Below, in pieces: positions 46,381 to 54,765 of a DNA stretch of 64,000 bases. The DNA comes from Bacillus nitratireducens. GTDB lineage: Bacteria; Bacillota; Bacilli; Bacillales; Bacillaceae_G. The stretch's first letter is position 1; every line of letters starts with the position of its first letter. The notes beneath the pieces were generated by a model. That model was given only the letters and a program-made list of their open reading frames with translations, did not search any database and had not been told where the DNA came from. The translations under genes and the position numbers were made by a program. The stretch covers positions 62,001 to 126,000 of the forward strand of contig NZ_MAOC01000008.1 of assembly GCF_001884135.1 (NCBI RefSeq), written 5' to 3'.

Positions 46381-46507
46381 TCAATAGTATTTTACCCAAT
46401 CCCATAGTATAGATTATCTATTCCTTTATTTTTTTGAAACATATACTTATATGCATAAAGTTTTATGCTAGTAGATATATAGCTGTACTAATCACTAAAA
46501 TACCTTC

Positions 46508-46828
46508 TTAAAAATCTACTTTTTCTCCCGAATCAGTATAAACAAAATACTTTTTATTATTTTCATTTAGTAAAGTAATATCTGTGCCAATTGGCATATT
46601 AAAAATATTCATTACCGCTGGTTCTATTTCAATAATAGTTCCCCAATCACAAATTGACATATTTGATGCATCAGCAAGATATTCATCTGTATCTATTTCT
46701 GACAAAAATCTCCATCCATTGTCGATAGCATTAACTGGTTGTTCTTTAATACACCATTTCACATTCCCTTTATTTTGTAAAATATTCTTAGATACAACGC
46801 TACCACCTAATCCACTACTCTTTTTCAA
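46508..46828 (-). CDS. DUF2185 (Imm33-like) immunity protein
   Basis: A 106-residue protein with the DUF2185 pattern: GLGGSVVSKNILQNKGNVKW, then NAIDNGWRFLSEIDTDEYLA, NMSICDWGTIIEIEP and a C-terminal PIGTDI. DUF2185 domains are common immunity proteins next to polymorphic toxins. The ATG overlaps the stop of the ankyrin gene by 4 bases, so both are co-translated. Confidence 0.72.
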   Translation of the reverse strand: MKKSSGLGGSVVSKNILQNKGNVKWCIKEQPVNAIDNGWRFLSEIDTDEYLADASNMSICDWGTIIEIEPAVMNIFNMPIGTDITLLNENNKKYFVYTDSGEKVDF

Positions 46829-47355
46829 ATAATCATCTCCAGAACTTTTTTCATATCATCTGTTCCACGTTCTTCAATTAAATACCTTAATGAATTTCCA
46901 GATTTATTTTCATCATTAGTATTCGGTCGTTTTCCTAAACATTTTACAATTAAATCATTTCCTTCCTTTGTTCTTTTTTTTAATACTTCTTGACATAAAG
47001 ACCATATTGCAGAATTACCAAATTTTTCATCTTTCAAATTCAAATCTACCCCCATATCAACCAGCCTACAAGCTACTTCAACCGCACCTGGACAATTAAT
47101 ATTTGCTGCTAAATAGTGCAATTCATTACATTCATCATTAGAAATTATATTAACCTTTGCACCATTGTCCAATAGAAAGTTTGCTATATCAAACTTTCTA
47201 CTAATTAATGATTTTTCAAGTAAACTAATACCATTTTTATCAATTGAATTTACAATCTCTTCAATACAGTTTCCCTCAATTCTTAGCTTCTCTAAAAATA
47301 ATTCAAGATTCCCGAGCTTTATAATAGTCCCATAATCAGCTTTATTAATATCCAT
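46825..47355 (-). CDS. ankyrin-repeat protein, probable immunity protein
   Basis: A 176-residue protein with about three to four ankyrin-like repeats: NGISLLEKSLISRKFDIANFL and LDNGAKVNI, then ELHYLAANINCPGAVEVACR and LVDMGVDLNLKDE, then a less regular C-terminal part (NSLRYLIEERGTDDMKKVLE). It lies 16 bases downstream of the GH-E nuclease toxin end, the position of the cognate immunity gene in LXG-type loci. Ankyrin proteins are known in this role. Confidence 0.75.
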   Translation of the reverse strand: MDINKADYGTIIKLGNLELFLEKLRIEGNCIEEIVNSIDKNGISLLEKSLISRKFDIANFLLDNGAKVNIISNDECNELHYLAANINCPGAVEVACRLVDMGVDLNLKDEKFGNSAIWSLCQEVLKKRTKEGNDLIVKCLGKRPNTNDENKSGNSLRYLIEERGTDDMKKVLEMII

Positions 47356-47371
47356 TTATACTATCCCCCTC

Positions 47372-48082
47372 TCATTCATACTTATGGCTTCGGTTAGTAC
47401 TTGGCAATTCCGGTCGATAGTTTTCAGGCTTTCTATACCACTTTAAGAACTCTTTTTTTGTAATAATCTCGTTCATATATAATTCATGCATATCAGAATA
47501 TTTCTCTCCTGGTATATGCCCCATATCCCATTGACCACTTCTTCGTTTAGATTTATCCCAAATTATTTCTACACCTGATGGATCATAAACTTTCCCATCG
47601 ATAGAATCTTTCGCATTTTCCCACACTTGTTCAACCTGACCTTTTCCATAACTAGGCCTGCTTTTACTATATGGTTTTTTAGTAGCGATACCATCCTCTG
47701 TAGCTTTTACAGTATTCTTAACTCCATTGACTTTCTCCACAGGTACTTTTTTAGCTTTATTCACAGCCTCAGCAGCCTTAGCAGTCATTTTAACTCCTTT
47801 ACCTACTTTAGCTATCTTTCCAAAGGGTGTAAGGCCGGCTACAGCCATGACACCTGCCCCAGCACGTTCCCACCCCGAAAGTTTTTCGCCAGTAGATGGA
47901 TCAATACCATCCCAAACACGACGAACATCATACTCCCCACTTATTTCACCCGCTATATCCCTAGCTAGTTTTTTACCATCAAAACCCTCTTTTTCTGATG
48001 ATAGTGGTCCACACATTGCACCTTTTTCCATTGTAACATCTTGATTATCTGTATTGCGGAATTTCTCAGCAATTCGTTTCAA
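47372..48082 (-). CDS. 5'-truncated polymorphic toxin: pre-toxin region plus GH-E nuclease-like end
   Basis: A 236-codon frame from a TTG at 48082; in-frame codons continue upstream (HRLHSLVKVEEDL) to a stop near 48155, so the true N terminus is lost. The first 35 residues resemble the end of an LXG domain; residues 45-110 match the pre-toxin TG type (IAGEISGEYDVRRVWDGIDP, TGEKLSGWERAGAGVMAVAG, LTPFGKIAKVGKG). The end has GQWDMGHIPGEKYSDMHELY and EFLKWYRKPENYRPELPSTN, fitting the GH-E HNH/EndoVII-like nuclease. Without its secretion domain it cannot be delivered as usual; it may act as an orphan tip. The next gene is the likely immunity gene. Confidence 0.72.
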   Translation of the reverse strand: MKRIAEKFRNTDNQDVTMEKGAMCGPLSSEKEGFDGKKLARDIAGEISGEYDVRRVWDGIDPSTGEKLSGWERAGAGVMAVAGLTPFGKIAKVGKGVKMTAKAAEAVNKAKKVPVEKVNGVKNTVKATEDGIATKKPYSKSRPSYGKGQVEQVWENAKDSIDGKVYDPSGVEIIWDKSKRRSGQWDMGHIPGEKYSDMHELYMNEIITKKEFLKWYRKPENYRPELPSTNRSHKYE

Positions 48083-48175
48083 ATCTTCTTCTACTTTTAC
48101 AAGTGAATGAAGCCTATGTTTATGTGAAGTAAAGGGCCTTCCTGGTGAACAAGGCCCAAAAGGTTAGACAAAAAA

Positions 48176-48346
48176 TTAAGTAGCTATTTCTCTAATGGAT
48201 ATCCCTCGTCTATCCATATAATTAAGTACATTCAGTGTATACTGAAGGGAATATGTTTTTATTTCATTTACTTTTCTTCTAGTAAGAATTTAACCATAAA
48301 AAAATACACCTCCAATTGTTATTCGTGTCTAACAATTGGGGTGCAC
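48176..48346 (-). mobile_element. probable IS3/IS150-type remnant (left end and start of orfA)
   Basis: On the minus strand: GTGCACCCCAATTGTTA, loop GACACGAA, TAACAATTGGAGGTG, then 9 bases and an ATG at 48297 reading MVKFLLEEK before a stop, the form of an IS3-family orfA start with GGAGGTG as ribosome site. A second frame reads NEIKTYSLQYTLNVLNYMDR and RGISIREIAT, helix-turn-helix-like, ending at 48176. It joins the truncated toxin gene, implying insertion and later decay. The terminal hairpin (48304-48346) with its T run can also terminate argF transcription. Confidence 0.5.
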
Positions 48347-48351
48347 ATCAT

Positions 48352-49302
48352 TTAGGAAGGCTCTTCTATATTTTTAAATAAACTTACTAATAATGCTTTT
48401 TGCGCATGCAATCGGTTACCAGCTTGCTCAAAGACGATAGACTGCGGTCCATCTATAATTTCTCCTGTTACTTCCTCTTCACGATGGGCAGGTAAACAGT
48501 GTAAGAAACGATACGTTTGCTTCGCATGCATAACAAGTTCTTTATTAATTTGGTAAGGTTGAAATAATGTATATTTCTCTTCTTCTCCCTCTTGCCCCAT
48601 GCTCATCCAAACGTCAGTATAAATAAAGTCTGCTTCGTTTACCGCTAATTTAAGGTTATGCAAAATTTCAATTTCAGCCCCTGTTTCTTCAGCAATCGCT
48701 AACGCTTTTTTTACAATTTCCTCATTCGGTTCATACCCTACAGGCGTTGCAACAGTCATATTCATTCCGACTTTCGCACTCGCTAACAACAATGAATGAC
48801 ATACGTTATTCCCATCACCTACGTAAGCCAATTTAATTCCTTTAAATGTCTTTACTTCTTCATAAATCGTCATTAAATCTGCCAACGCTTGACATGGATG
48901 ATGATCATCCGTTAATCCATTAATTACAGGTATGCTCGATTCTTTTGCAAGCTCTTCTACATCGGCATGTGAAAATGTACGTATCATAATCCCGTCAATG
49001 TAATGAGACAATACTTTCGCAGTATCTGAAACGCTCTCCCCTCTTCCAATTTGCATCTCTTTCCCACTTAAAAACATGCCATGTCCTCCGAGCTGTACCA
49101 TTCCTGCTTCAAAAGATACGCGAGTACGAGTTGAATGTTTATCAAAGATAAGCCCTAATATTTTCCCTTGTAATAAAGGCTCCTGCTTATTCTTTTTTAA
49201 ATATATAGCGAACTCAATTAAAGAAATAATTTCTTCTTGCGTCAGTTCTTCTAGTGTTAAAAGATCTTTCGTATTTAATTTCGGTACTTGTACAGTTGAC
49301 AT
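48352..49302 (-). CDS. argF: ornithine carbamoyltransferase
   Basis: A 316-residue enzyme that makes citrulline from ornithine and carbamoyl phosphate. The carbamoyl-phosphate site is [16 protein letters not shown] near residue 52; [10 protein letters not shown] (HPxQ) and the ornithine/catalytic motif [13 protein letters not shown] near residue 268 are intact. Last gene of the arg operon, 12 bases after argD. RBS AAGGGGGAAATTTC. Confidence 0.96.
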   Translation of the reverse strand: MSTVQVPKLNTKDLLTLEELTQEEIISLIEFAIYLKKNKQEPLLQGKILGLIFDKHSTRTRVSFEAGMVQLGGHGMFLSGKEMQIGRGESVSDTAKVLSHYIDGIMIRTFSHADVEELAKESSIPVINGLTDDHHPCQALADLMTIYEEVKTFKGIKLAYVGDGNNVCHSLLLASAKVGMNMTVATPVGYEPNEEIVKKALAIAEETGAEIEILHNLKLAVNEADFIYTDVWMSMGQEGEEEKYTLFQPYQINKELVMHAKQTYRFLHCLPAHREEEVTGEIIDGPQSIVFEQAGNRLHAQKALLVSLFKNIEEPS

Positions 49303-49314
49303 GAAATTTCCCCC

Positions 49315-50475
49315 TTATATGATTGATGCATTTTTTGTACAAACCACTTTTTTTATCATATATACTGCCTGTTCCAGCTCTTCATTCGTTACAATGAGTG
49401 GCGGTAATAGTCTTATAACATTAGGCCCTGCTTGTAATACGAGAAGTCCTGATTTTTCTAGTTGTTCTATAAAACTTGAAACTTCATGCTTACACTCAAT
49501 TCCAATCATAAGCCCCTTACCACGTATATTTTGAATATATTCGACATGTTGTAATTCCTCTTGCAACTTCTCTAATACGTACTCGCCCTTTTCTTGTACT
49601 TCTTTTAAAAACGATGGTCTTTTACTTACTTGTAATACTTCTTTCGCTGCAGCCATCGCAATATAATTCCCGCCAAAAGTTGAACCGTGTGATCCTGCAG
49701 TGAACGACGTTCCGAGTTCTTTCCGGCCAATCATCGCTCCAACAGGAATACCATTTCCTAGTGCCTTTGCAACGGTAACGATATCAGGTTTTATTCCCAT
49801 TTGTTCGTAAGCGAATAGTGTTCCTGTTCTTCCTATCCCCGTTTGTACTTCGTCTATAATAAATAAGGAGCCAAACTTATTACATAATGCTTCAATTGCT
49901 TTCAAAAAAGATAAATCAGCAGGTATGACTCCTCCCTCTCCTTGAACAACTTCTACCATTATCGCCGCAACTTCTTCATTCATTACTTCCTCTAACGCCT
50001 TTATATCGTTAAAAGGGATATGTAAAAAAGACGGAAGGAGCGGACCAAATCCTTCTTTCACTTTATTTTGCCCCGTCGCACTCATCGTTCCGAATGTTCT
50101 CCCGTGAAAAGACTGCTCACATGTTACGACGAGAGATTTTCCAGTATGCTTACGGGCTAGCTTCAAAGCTGCTTCATTCGCCTCTGCCCCGCTATTACAA
50201 AAGAATACATGATCTAATGCTATATTTTCTGTTAATAATGACGCGACTTCTTCTTGTAAGCTGTTTTTAAACAGGTTAGATATATGCCATATATCATCAA
50301 GTTGCTCTTGTACAGCTTTCATCACAGTAGGATGACAATGTCCTACATTACATACTCCAATACCGGAAGTGAAATCTAAATATTGCTTACCATTTGTATC
50401 AATAACTTTCGTTCCATTTCCCTTTACAAACTCAATAGTTCTTCTCCCATACGTTTGAAAAAGATGACTTGTCAT
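49315..50475 (-). CDS. argD: acetylornithine aminotransferase
   Basis: A 386-residue class III PLP aminotransferase that converts N-acetylglutamate semialdehyde to N-acetylornithine. FFCNSGAEANEAALKLAR, FIIDEVQTGIGRTGTLFAYE and the PLP lysine in VTVAKALGNGIPVGAMIGR are visible. I start at the ATG at 50475 with AAGGAGTGAG upstream; it overlaps the argB stop by 4 bases. Confidence 0.95.
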   Translation of the reverse strand: MTSHLFQTYGRRTIEFVKGNGTKVIDTNGKQYLDFTSGIGVCNVGHCHPTVMKAVQEQLDDIWHISNLFKNSLQEEVASLLTENIALDHVFFCNSGAEANEAALKLARKHTGKSLVVTCEQSFHGRTFGTMSATGQNKVKEGFGPLLPSFLHIPFNDIKALEEVMNEEVAAIMVEVVQGEGGVIPADLSFLKAIEALCNKFGSLFIIDEVQTGIGRTGTLFAYEQMGIKPDIVTVAKALGNGIPVGAMIGRKELGTSFTAGSHGSTFGGNYIAMAAAKEVLQVSKRPSFLKEVQEKGEYVLEKLQEELQHVEYIQNIRGKGLMIGIECKHEVSSFIEQLEKSGLLVLQAGPNVIRLLPPLIVTNEELEQAVYMIKKVVCTKNASII

Positions 50476-51239
50476 ACAATACTCACTCCTTTCGTTACCG
50501 TCGTTCCAATACACTCTCCGGTAACTTCAGCAAAGTCTTTTGTACCATTCACGACACTTACCTTTTGCACTCCCATTTTTAATGACGCTAGTGCCGCCTG
50601 TACTTTCGGAATCATCCCGCCTGTAATAACCCCTTTTTCAATAAAAGTATCAATTTCAAATTCGTCCGTTTTCTTTACTAATTTTCCTTCATGTAATATT
50701 CCATCTACATCTGTAATAAAAATGAGTTCCTTTGCAGATAATGCTGCCGCAATTCCAGCTGCAGCATTATCTGCATTTATGTTATAAATCTCATTTTCAT
50801 TTATCCCGATTGGAGCAATAACAGGAATATAATTCATATTTATTAACCCTTTTAGTAAGGCTGTTTCGACATAACTTACTTCTCCCACATATCCTATCTC
50901 CTTGCTGACAGGTTGAACTTGAAGTAAATTGCCGTCACATCCTGAACAACCTACCGCAAGTAAATTATGCTTTTGTAAATTCATTACGAGTTTTTTATTC
51001 GTACTTCCACATAGCACCATTTGAACAATATCCATAACTTCTCTCGGTGTTACTCGTAACCCATCTCTTTTCTCTACTTTGATGTTACAATCTTTTAATT
51101 TGGCATCAATTTCTGGACCACCACCATGAACAATCACTACCTTATACTTTTGTTGCAATTTCTTTATACAATCAAAAAACACATCATTTAATTGATCCAA
51201 CATACTACCGCCGCATTTCACTACAATATAATCGCTCAT
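50472..51239 (-). CDS. argB: acetylglutamate kinase
   Basis: A 255-residue amino-acid kinase that phosphorylates N-acetylglutamate. Motifs: YIVVKCGGSML at the N terminus (ATP and phosphate binding), VIVHGGGPEIDAKL, VGCSGCDGNLL, NINADNAAAGIAAAL and TGGMIPKVQAAL. It starts at the ATG at 51239 after GGAGAGGGAAG. This short form lacks an extended N-terminal helix, suggesting it is less arginine-sensitive than the hexameric type. Confidence 0.95.
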   Translation of the reverse strand: MSDYIVVKCGGSMLDQLNDVFFDCIKKLQQKYKVVIVHGGGPEIDAKLKDCNIKVEKRDGLRVTPREVMDIVQMVLCGSTNKKLVMNLQKHNLLAVGCSGCDGNLLQVQPVSKEIGYVGEVSYVETALLKGLINMNYIPVIAPIGINENEIYNINADNAAAGIAAALSAKELIFITDVDGILHEGKLVKKTDEFEIDTFIEKGVITGGMIPKVQAALASLKMGVQKVSVVNGTKDFAEVTGECIGTTVTKGVSIV

Positions 51240-51250
51240 CTTCCCTCTCC

Positions 51251-52474
51251 TTATGTACGATAACAAGCGTTTATTTTCACATATTCATAGCTTAAGTCAC
51301 AGCCCCAAGCAGATCCGTTCTCTTCTCCTAAATGTAAATACACATCAATAATAATTTCATGTTCTTGTAATTTCTTTTTCATTTCCTCTTCAGAAAACAT
51401 TTGAGGCTCACTATTTTTTAACACTGCGATAGATTGAAGAGTAATATCAATTGTATTCGGATTAATCTCTACTTCACTTTGTCCAATACTGCTAATAATT
51501 CGCCCCCAATTTGGGTCTTCACCATATATCGCTGTTTTCACAAGACTCGAACCGACTATTTGCTTTGCAATTTTCTTTGCCTCTTCATTTGTTAGAGCTC
51601 CTAGCACATTTACTTCTATTAACTTCGTAGCCCCTTCACCATCTTGCGCAATTTTTTTGGCTAAATCTTCACATACCTTCTGTAAAGTAAATACGAAAGT
51701 TTCCCAATCTTTATGTTCCATAGTTATTGGTTTCGTTTCTGATAATCCACTTGCCATTACGATGACCATATCATTTGTAGAAGTATCTCCATCCACCGTA
51801 ATTTGATTAAATGTATGATTCGTTATTTGTGATAATGCTGTTTGCAATACTTCATGCTCTATGTTGATATCTGTTGTAATAAAACTTAGCATCGTTGCCA
51901 TATTTGGATGAATCATCCCTGAACCTTTTGCGACACCCGCAATCGTCACTTTCTTCCCATCAATGATCATCTCATAGCAAGTTTCTTTCGTTATAAGATC
52001 CGTCGTTAAAATCGCTTCAGAAAAAGAATGTGCTTCACTTACTGCCTTCGCCGGTGTAAGAGTCGAAATTCCCTTTCGGATTATATCCATCGGTAAAGGC
52101 ACACCAATTACACCTGTTGAAGCTACTGCAACGTAGTTTTCTTTCACTCCAAAATGTTCCGCCCCTAATGCGCGCATCTCGTATGCATCTTGTAATCCTT
52201 TCGTTCCCGTACAAGCATTTGCATTTCCACTATTGACGATAATTGCTTGTAATTTCCCCTCAGCCGCTATACTATCTTTCGTTACTTGCAGGGGTGCTGC
52301 TTGTATTTGATTTGTTGTATAGACGGCGGCGCATGATGCTGGCACTTCACAAATGATTACACCTAAATCCCTTTTTTCTTTTTTCAAACCATTTGCAGTA
52401 CCGATTGCCGAAAAGCCTTTTGGCATTACAATTGAACCATTTTCTAATTTTGTAATAGACTCTACTTTAATCAT
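51251..52474 (-). CDS. argJ: bifunctional ornithine acetyltransferase/N-acetylglutamate synthase
   Basis: A 407-residue self-processing enzyme that recycles the acetyl group from acetylornithine to glutamate. The autocleavage and nucleophile Thr lies in GMIHPNMATMLSFITTD near residue 190, giving alpha and beta chains; VDGDTSTNDMV and DPNWGRI are conserved. Two adjacent ATGs exist at 52477 and 52474; the second has better spacing from AAGGGGGAC. Confidence 0.95.
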   Translation of the reverse strand: MIKVESITKLENGSIVMPKGFSAIGTANGLKKEKRDLGVIICEVPASCAAVYTTNQIQAAPLQVTKDSIAAEGKLQAIIVNSGNANACTGTKGLQDAYEMRALGAEHFGVKENYVAVASTGVIGVPLPMDIIRKGISTLTPAKAVSEAHSFSEAILTTDLITKETCYEMIIDGKKVTIAGVAKGSGMIHPNMATMLSFITTDINIEHEVLQTALSQITNHTFNQITVDGDTSTNDMVIVMASGLSETKPITMEHKDWETFVFTLQKVCEDLAKKIAQDGEGATKLIEVNVLGALTNEEAKKIAKQIVGSSLVKTAIYGEDPNWGRIISSIGQSEVEINPNTIDITLQSIAVLKNSEPQMFSEEEMKKKLQEHEIIIDVYLHLGEENGSAWGCDLSYEYVKINACYRT

Positions 52475-52484
52475 CATGTCCCCC

Positions 52485-53522
52485 TTATAGATAAAGCGGC
52501 ATATGTTGTAAACCCGTTGTTTCTTCTAGTCCCGCTACTATGTTTGCATTTTGAATCGCTTGCCCAGCCGCACCTTTCATCATATTGTCTATAACAGAAA
52601 CGACCGTCACTCTTCCTGTTCTTTCATCGTAAGCTATCCCCATATCACAATAATTTGAGCCCCTCACTTCTTTCGGACTTGGAAACTCTCCTTGTGCGCG
52701 AATTCGAATGAAAGTCGATCGTTCATACGTTTCTTCATATAATTTTTGAAGTTGTTCTATTTCCATTTCTCGTTTTACTTTCGCATAAAGTGTAACCATA
52801 ATCCCCCGTGATATCGGTATTAAATGTGTACTAAACGTGATTGGCTTCGTTTCCCTATTCCACTCTGCAAGCATTTGCTCAATCTCAGGAACGTGTTGAT
52901 GCTCATTTACTTTATAAATGTGCAAGTTATCGTATAACTCGGGAAAGTGAGTCATTGTTGTTGGCGTTTTTCCCGCTCCAGATACTCCTGATTTCGCATC
53001 AATAATAATTGAATCTTCTTCAATCATGCCGCTACGTACTAACGGCAATATCGCTAATAATGCAGCTGTAGCAAAGCATCCTGGGTTTGCAATTAAATTA
53101 GCATTTTGAATCTCGGACCTTTTCCATTCACTTAACCCATATACTGCTTTCCTAAGAACTTCTTCTTTTGCAGCTGCCCTTTTATACCACTGTTCATATG
53201 TCAAAGGATCTTTCATACGAAAGTCTCCAGATAGGTCAATTACTTTTAAACCTACTGCTAATAATTTCGGAGTTAACTCTGCGGATACTCCTGCTGGGGT
53301 TGCTAAAAATACAATTTCAGCTTCCTTCTCTATCTTCTCCGCATCAATTTCTTGTAACGTATGGACAAGAATATTTCGAAAATGCGGGTATACATTTGTT
53401 ATAAATTCACCAACTTGTGAAAAAGAATGGAGAGATGCTATCGAAAAATATGGATGTTGCTCTAATAACCGAATTAATTCAATACCTCCATATCCAGTTG
53501 CTCCAATAATTGCGACTTTCAT
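52485..53522 (-). CDS. argC: N-acetyl-gamma-glutamyl-phosphate reductase
   Basis: A 345-residue NADPH-dependent reductase. The Rossmann motif IIGATGYGGIELIRLL is at the N terminus; the active-site Cys is in NLIANPGCFATAALLA near residue 150; HQHVPEIEQ and FSTHLIPISRGI are typical. First gene of argC-J-B-D-F, with GGAGGAGCTT upstream and an ARG-box-containing promoter. Confidence 0.96.
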   Translation of the reverse strand: MKVAIIGATGYGGIELIRLLEQHPYFSIASLHSFSQVGEFITNVYPHFRNILVHTLQEIDAEKIEKEAEIVFLATPAGVSAELTPKLLAVGLKVIDLSGDFRMKDPLTYEQWYKRAAAKEEVLRKAVYGLSEWKRSEIQNANLIANPGCFATAALLAILPLVRSGMIEEDSIIIDAKSGVSGAGKTPTTMTHFPELYDNLHIYKVNEHQHVPEIEQMLAEWNRETKPITFSTHLIPISRGIMVTLYAKVKREMEIEQLQKLYEETYERSTFIRIRAQGEFPSPKEVRGSNYCDMGIAYDERTGRVTVVSVIDNMMKGAAGQAIQNANIVAGLEETTGLQHMPLYL

Positions 53523-53559
53523 AAGCTCCTCCTCATATCTATTCTTTAAATTAAGTATG

Positions 53560-53588
53560 ATTATAATATTGCATAATTATAAAGTCAA
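53560..53588 (-). promoter_or_regulatory. arg operon promoter with ARG box
   Basis: On the minus strand TTGACT (53588-53583) and TATAAT (53565-53560) with a 17-base spacer. The spacer holds TGCATAATTATAAA (53570-53583 on the plus strand), close to the TGNATNNNNATNCA ARG box, so AhrC/ArgR-arginine would block the polymerase. Confidence 0.65.
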
Positions 53589-53746
53589 TTAAATATTTAT
53601 AATTTTTAAAAACTTCGAAATATTAATTCCACTACGAAAGCAATATATACGAGTGGATTTTTATACAAAAACAGTGCATATTAGTATTTTCATTTCACTT
53701 CAAGTACAATAAAACAATACATGTATACATACAGGCGGGGAAAAAC

Positions 53747-53932
53747 ATGAATAAAAAATTAATTGAGAAAATGATTATAAAAAGTTTTCGGCAATATCAA
53801 TGTAATCATGTTTCAAAAGAGGATCAGGAAATGCTAATTAAACATATTCAAATGATAATTCATTCAAATACTGAAATTGATGTATACGAGGCTGTTGAGG
53901 ATATCGTTTACGATTATGTGACTGGAAAATAA
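53747..53932 (+). CDS. yqzH: YqzH family protein
   Basis: A 61-residue protein (MNKKLIEKMIIKSFRQYQ at the start, IDVYEAVEDIVYDYVTGK at the end) with GGCGGGGAAAAAC before the ATG. Composition, size and neighbourhood (proI, yqjP, yqjQ, dinB) suggest YqzH of B. subtilis. No function is known. It ends at a strong terminator. Confidence 0.7.
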   Translation: MNKKLIEKMIIKSFRQYQCNHVSKEDQEMLIKHIQMIIHSNTEIDVYEAVEDIVYDYVTGK

Positions 53933-53970
53933 AAAATAGGAGATTTCCATATGGAAATCTCCTATTTTTT
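53933..53970. terminator. bidirectional intrinsic terminator
   Basis: AAATAGGAGATTTCC-ATAT-GGAAATCTCCTATTT with flanking A and T runs, between yqzH and yqjQ. Confidence 0.93.
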
Positions 53971-54756
53971 ACTTAATGATTTGCCTGCAACTCGTTCAAA
54001 TAAACCTGGGAATAATGCGTAGAGCTTTGGCCCCATTCCCATCCACTTCGGCAAGTTCACTTCACGTTTTTTCGTTTGCATCGCCTTTACGATTTGTTCT
54101 GCTACATATGTTGGTTTTAACATGTAACGTCCCATATTTTTTACGTATGTACCTGATTGATCGGCTATTTCAAAAAAGTTCGTATCTATCGGTCCTGGAT
54201 TAATTGCTGTTACAAAAACATTTGTATTAGATAACTCCATGCGTAAACTATTCGTAAATCCTAATACAGCGTGTTTTGTTGCTGCATAAGCACTCGACTT
54301 CGGAGTTGCAATTTTTCCAGCTAATGAAGCAATGTTAATAATTTGCCCTTCGTTCTTTTTTACCATATAAGGTAATACCGCTTTCGTACAAGCTACTAAT
54401 CCAAATACGTTTACTTGAAACATATCCTTTACTTCATCCATTGATGCATCTTCAAACGTTTTAAAAATACCAAATCCCGCATTGTTTACCAATATATCAA
54501 TACGTCCTACTTCTTGTAATACCTTTGAAAAAACAGATTGTACTTTCGTTTCTTCACTTACATCTAATACATAGTAATAGCAAGGCGTATTATAAGTTGC
54601 TTTAATTTTGTCTGCTAATGCTTGTAGCTTCTCTTCTGTTCGAGCCATTAATACCGGCGTCGCCCCTTGCTCCGCAACCTGCATTGCAACTTGCTCCCCA
54701 ATTCCACTAGAAGCACCTGTAATGACGATTACCTTTTCTTGTAAACGTCCAGTCAT
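53962..54756 (-). CDS. yqjQ: short-chain dehydrogenase/reductase (YqjQ-like)
   Basis: A 264-residue classical SDR. The NAD(P) motif is VITGASSGIGEQVA, NNAGFGIFKTF follows near residue 88, and the catalytic Ser and Tyr-x-x-x-Lys are in INIASLAGKIATPKSSAYAA followed by TKHAV. NPGPIDTNFF completes the cofactor site. Substrate unknown. The ATG at 54756 follows AGGTGA; it lies 9 bases after the MBL gene, forming a yqjP-yqjQ operon. Confidence 0.9.
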   Translation of the reverse strand: MTGRLQEKVIVITGASSGIGEQVAMQVAEQGATPVLMARTEEKLQALADKIKATYNTPCYYYVLDVSEETKVQSVFSKVLQEVGRIDILVNNAGFGIFKTFEDASMDEVKDMFQVNVFGLVACTKAVLPYMVKKNEGQIINIASLAGKIATPKSSAYAATKHAVLGFTNSLRMELSNTNVFVTAINPGPIDTNFFEIADQSGTYVKNMGRYMLKPTYVAEQIVKAMQTKKREVNLPKWMGMGPKLYALFPGLFERVAGKSLSKK

Positions 54757-54765
54757 TGCTGTCAC

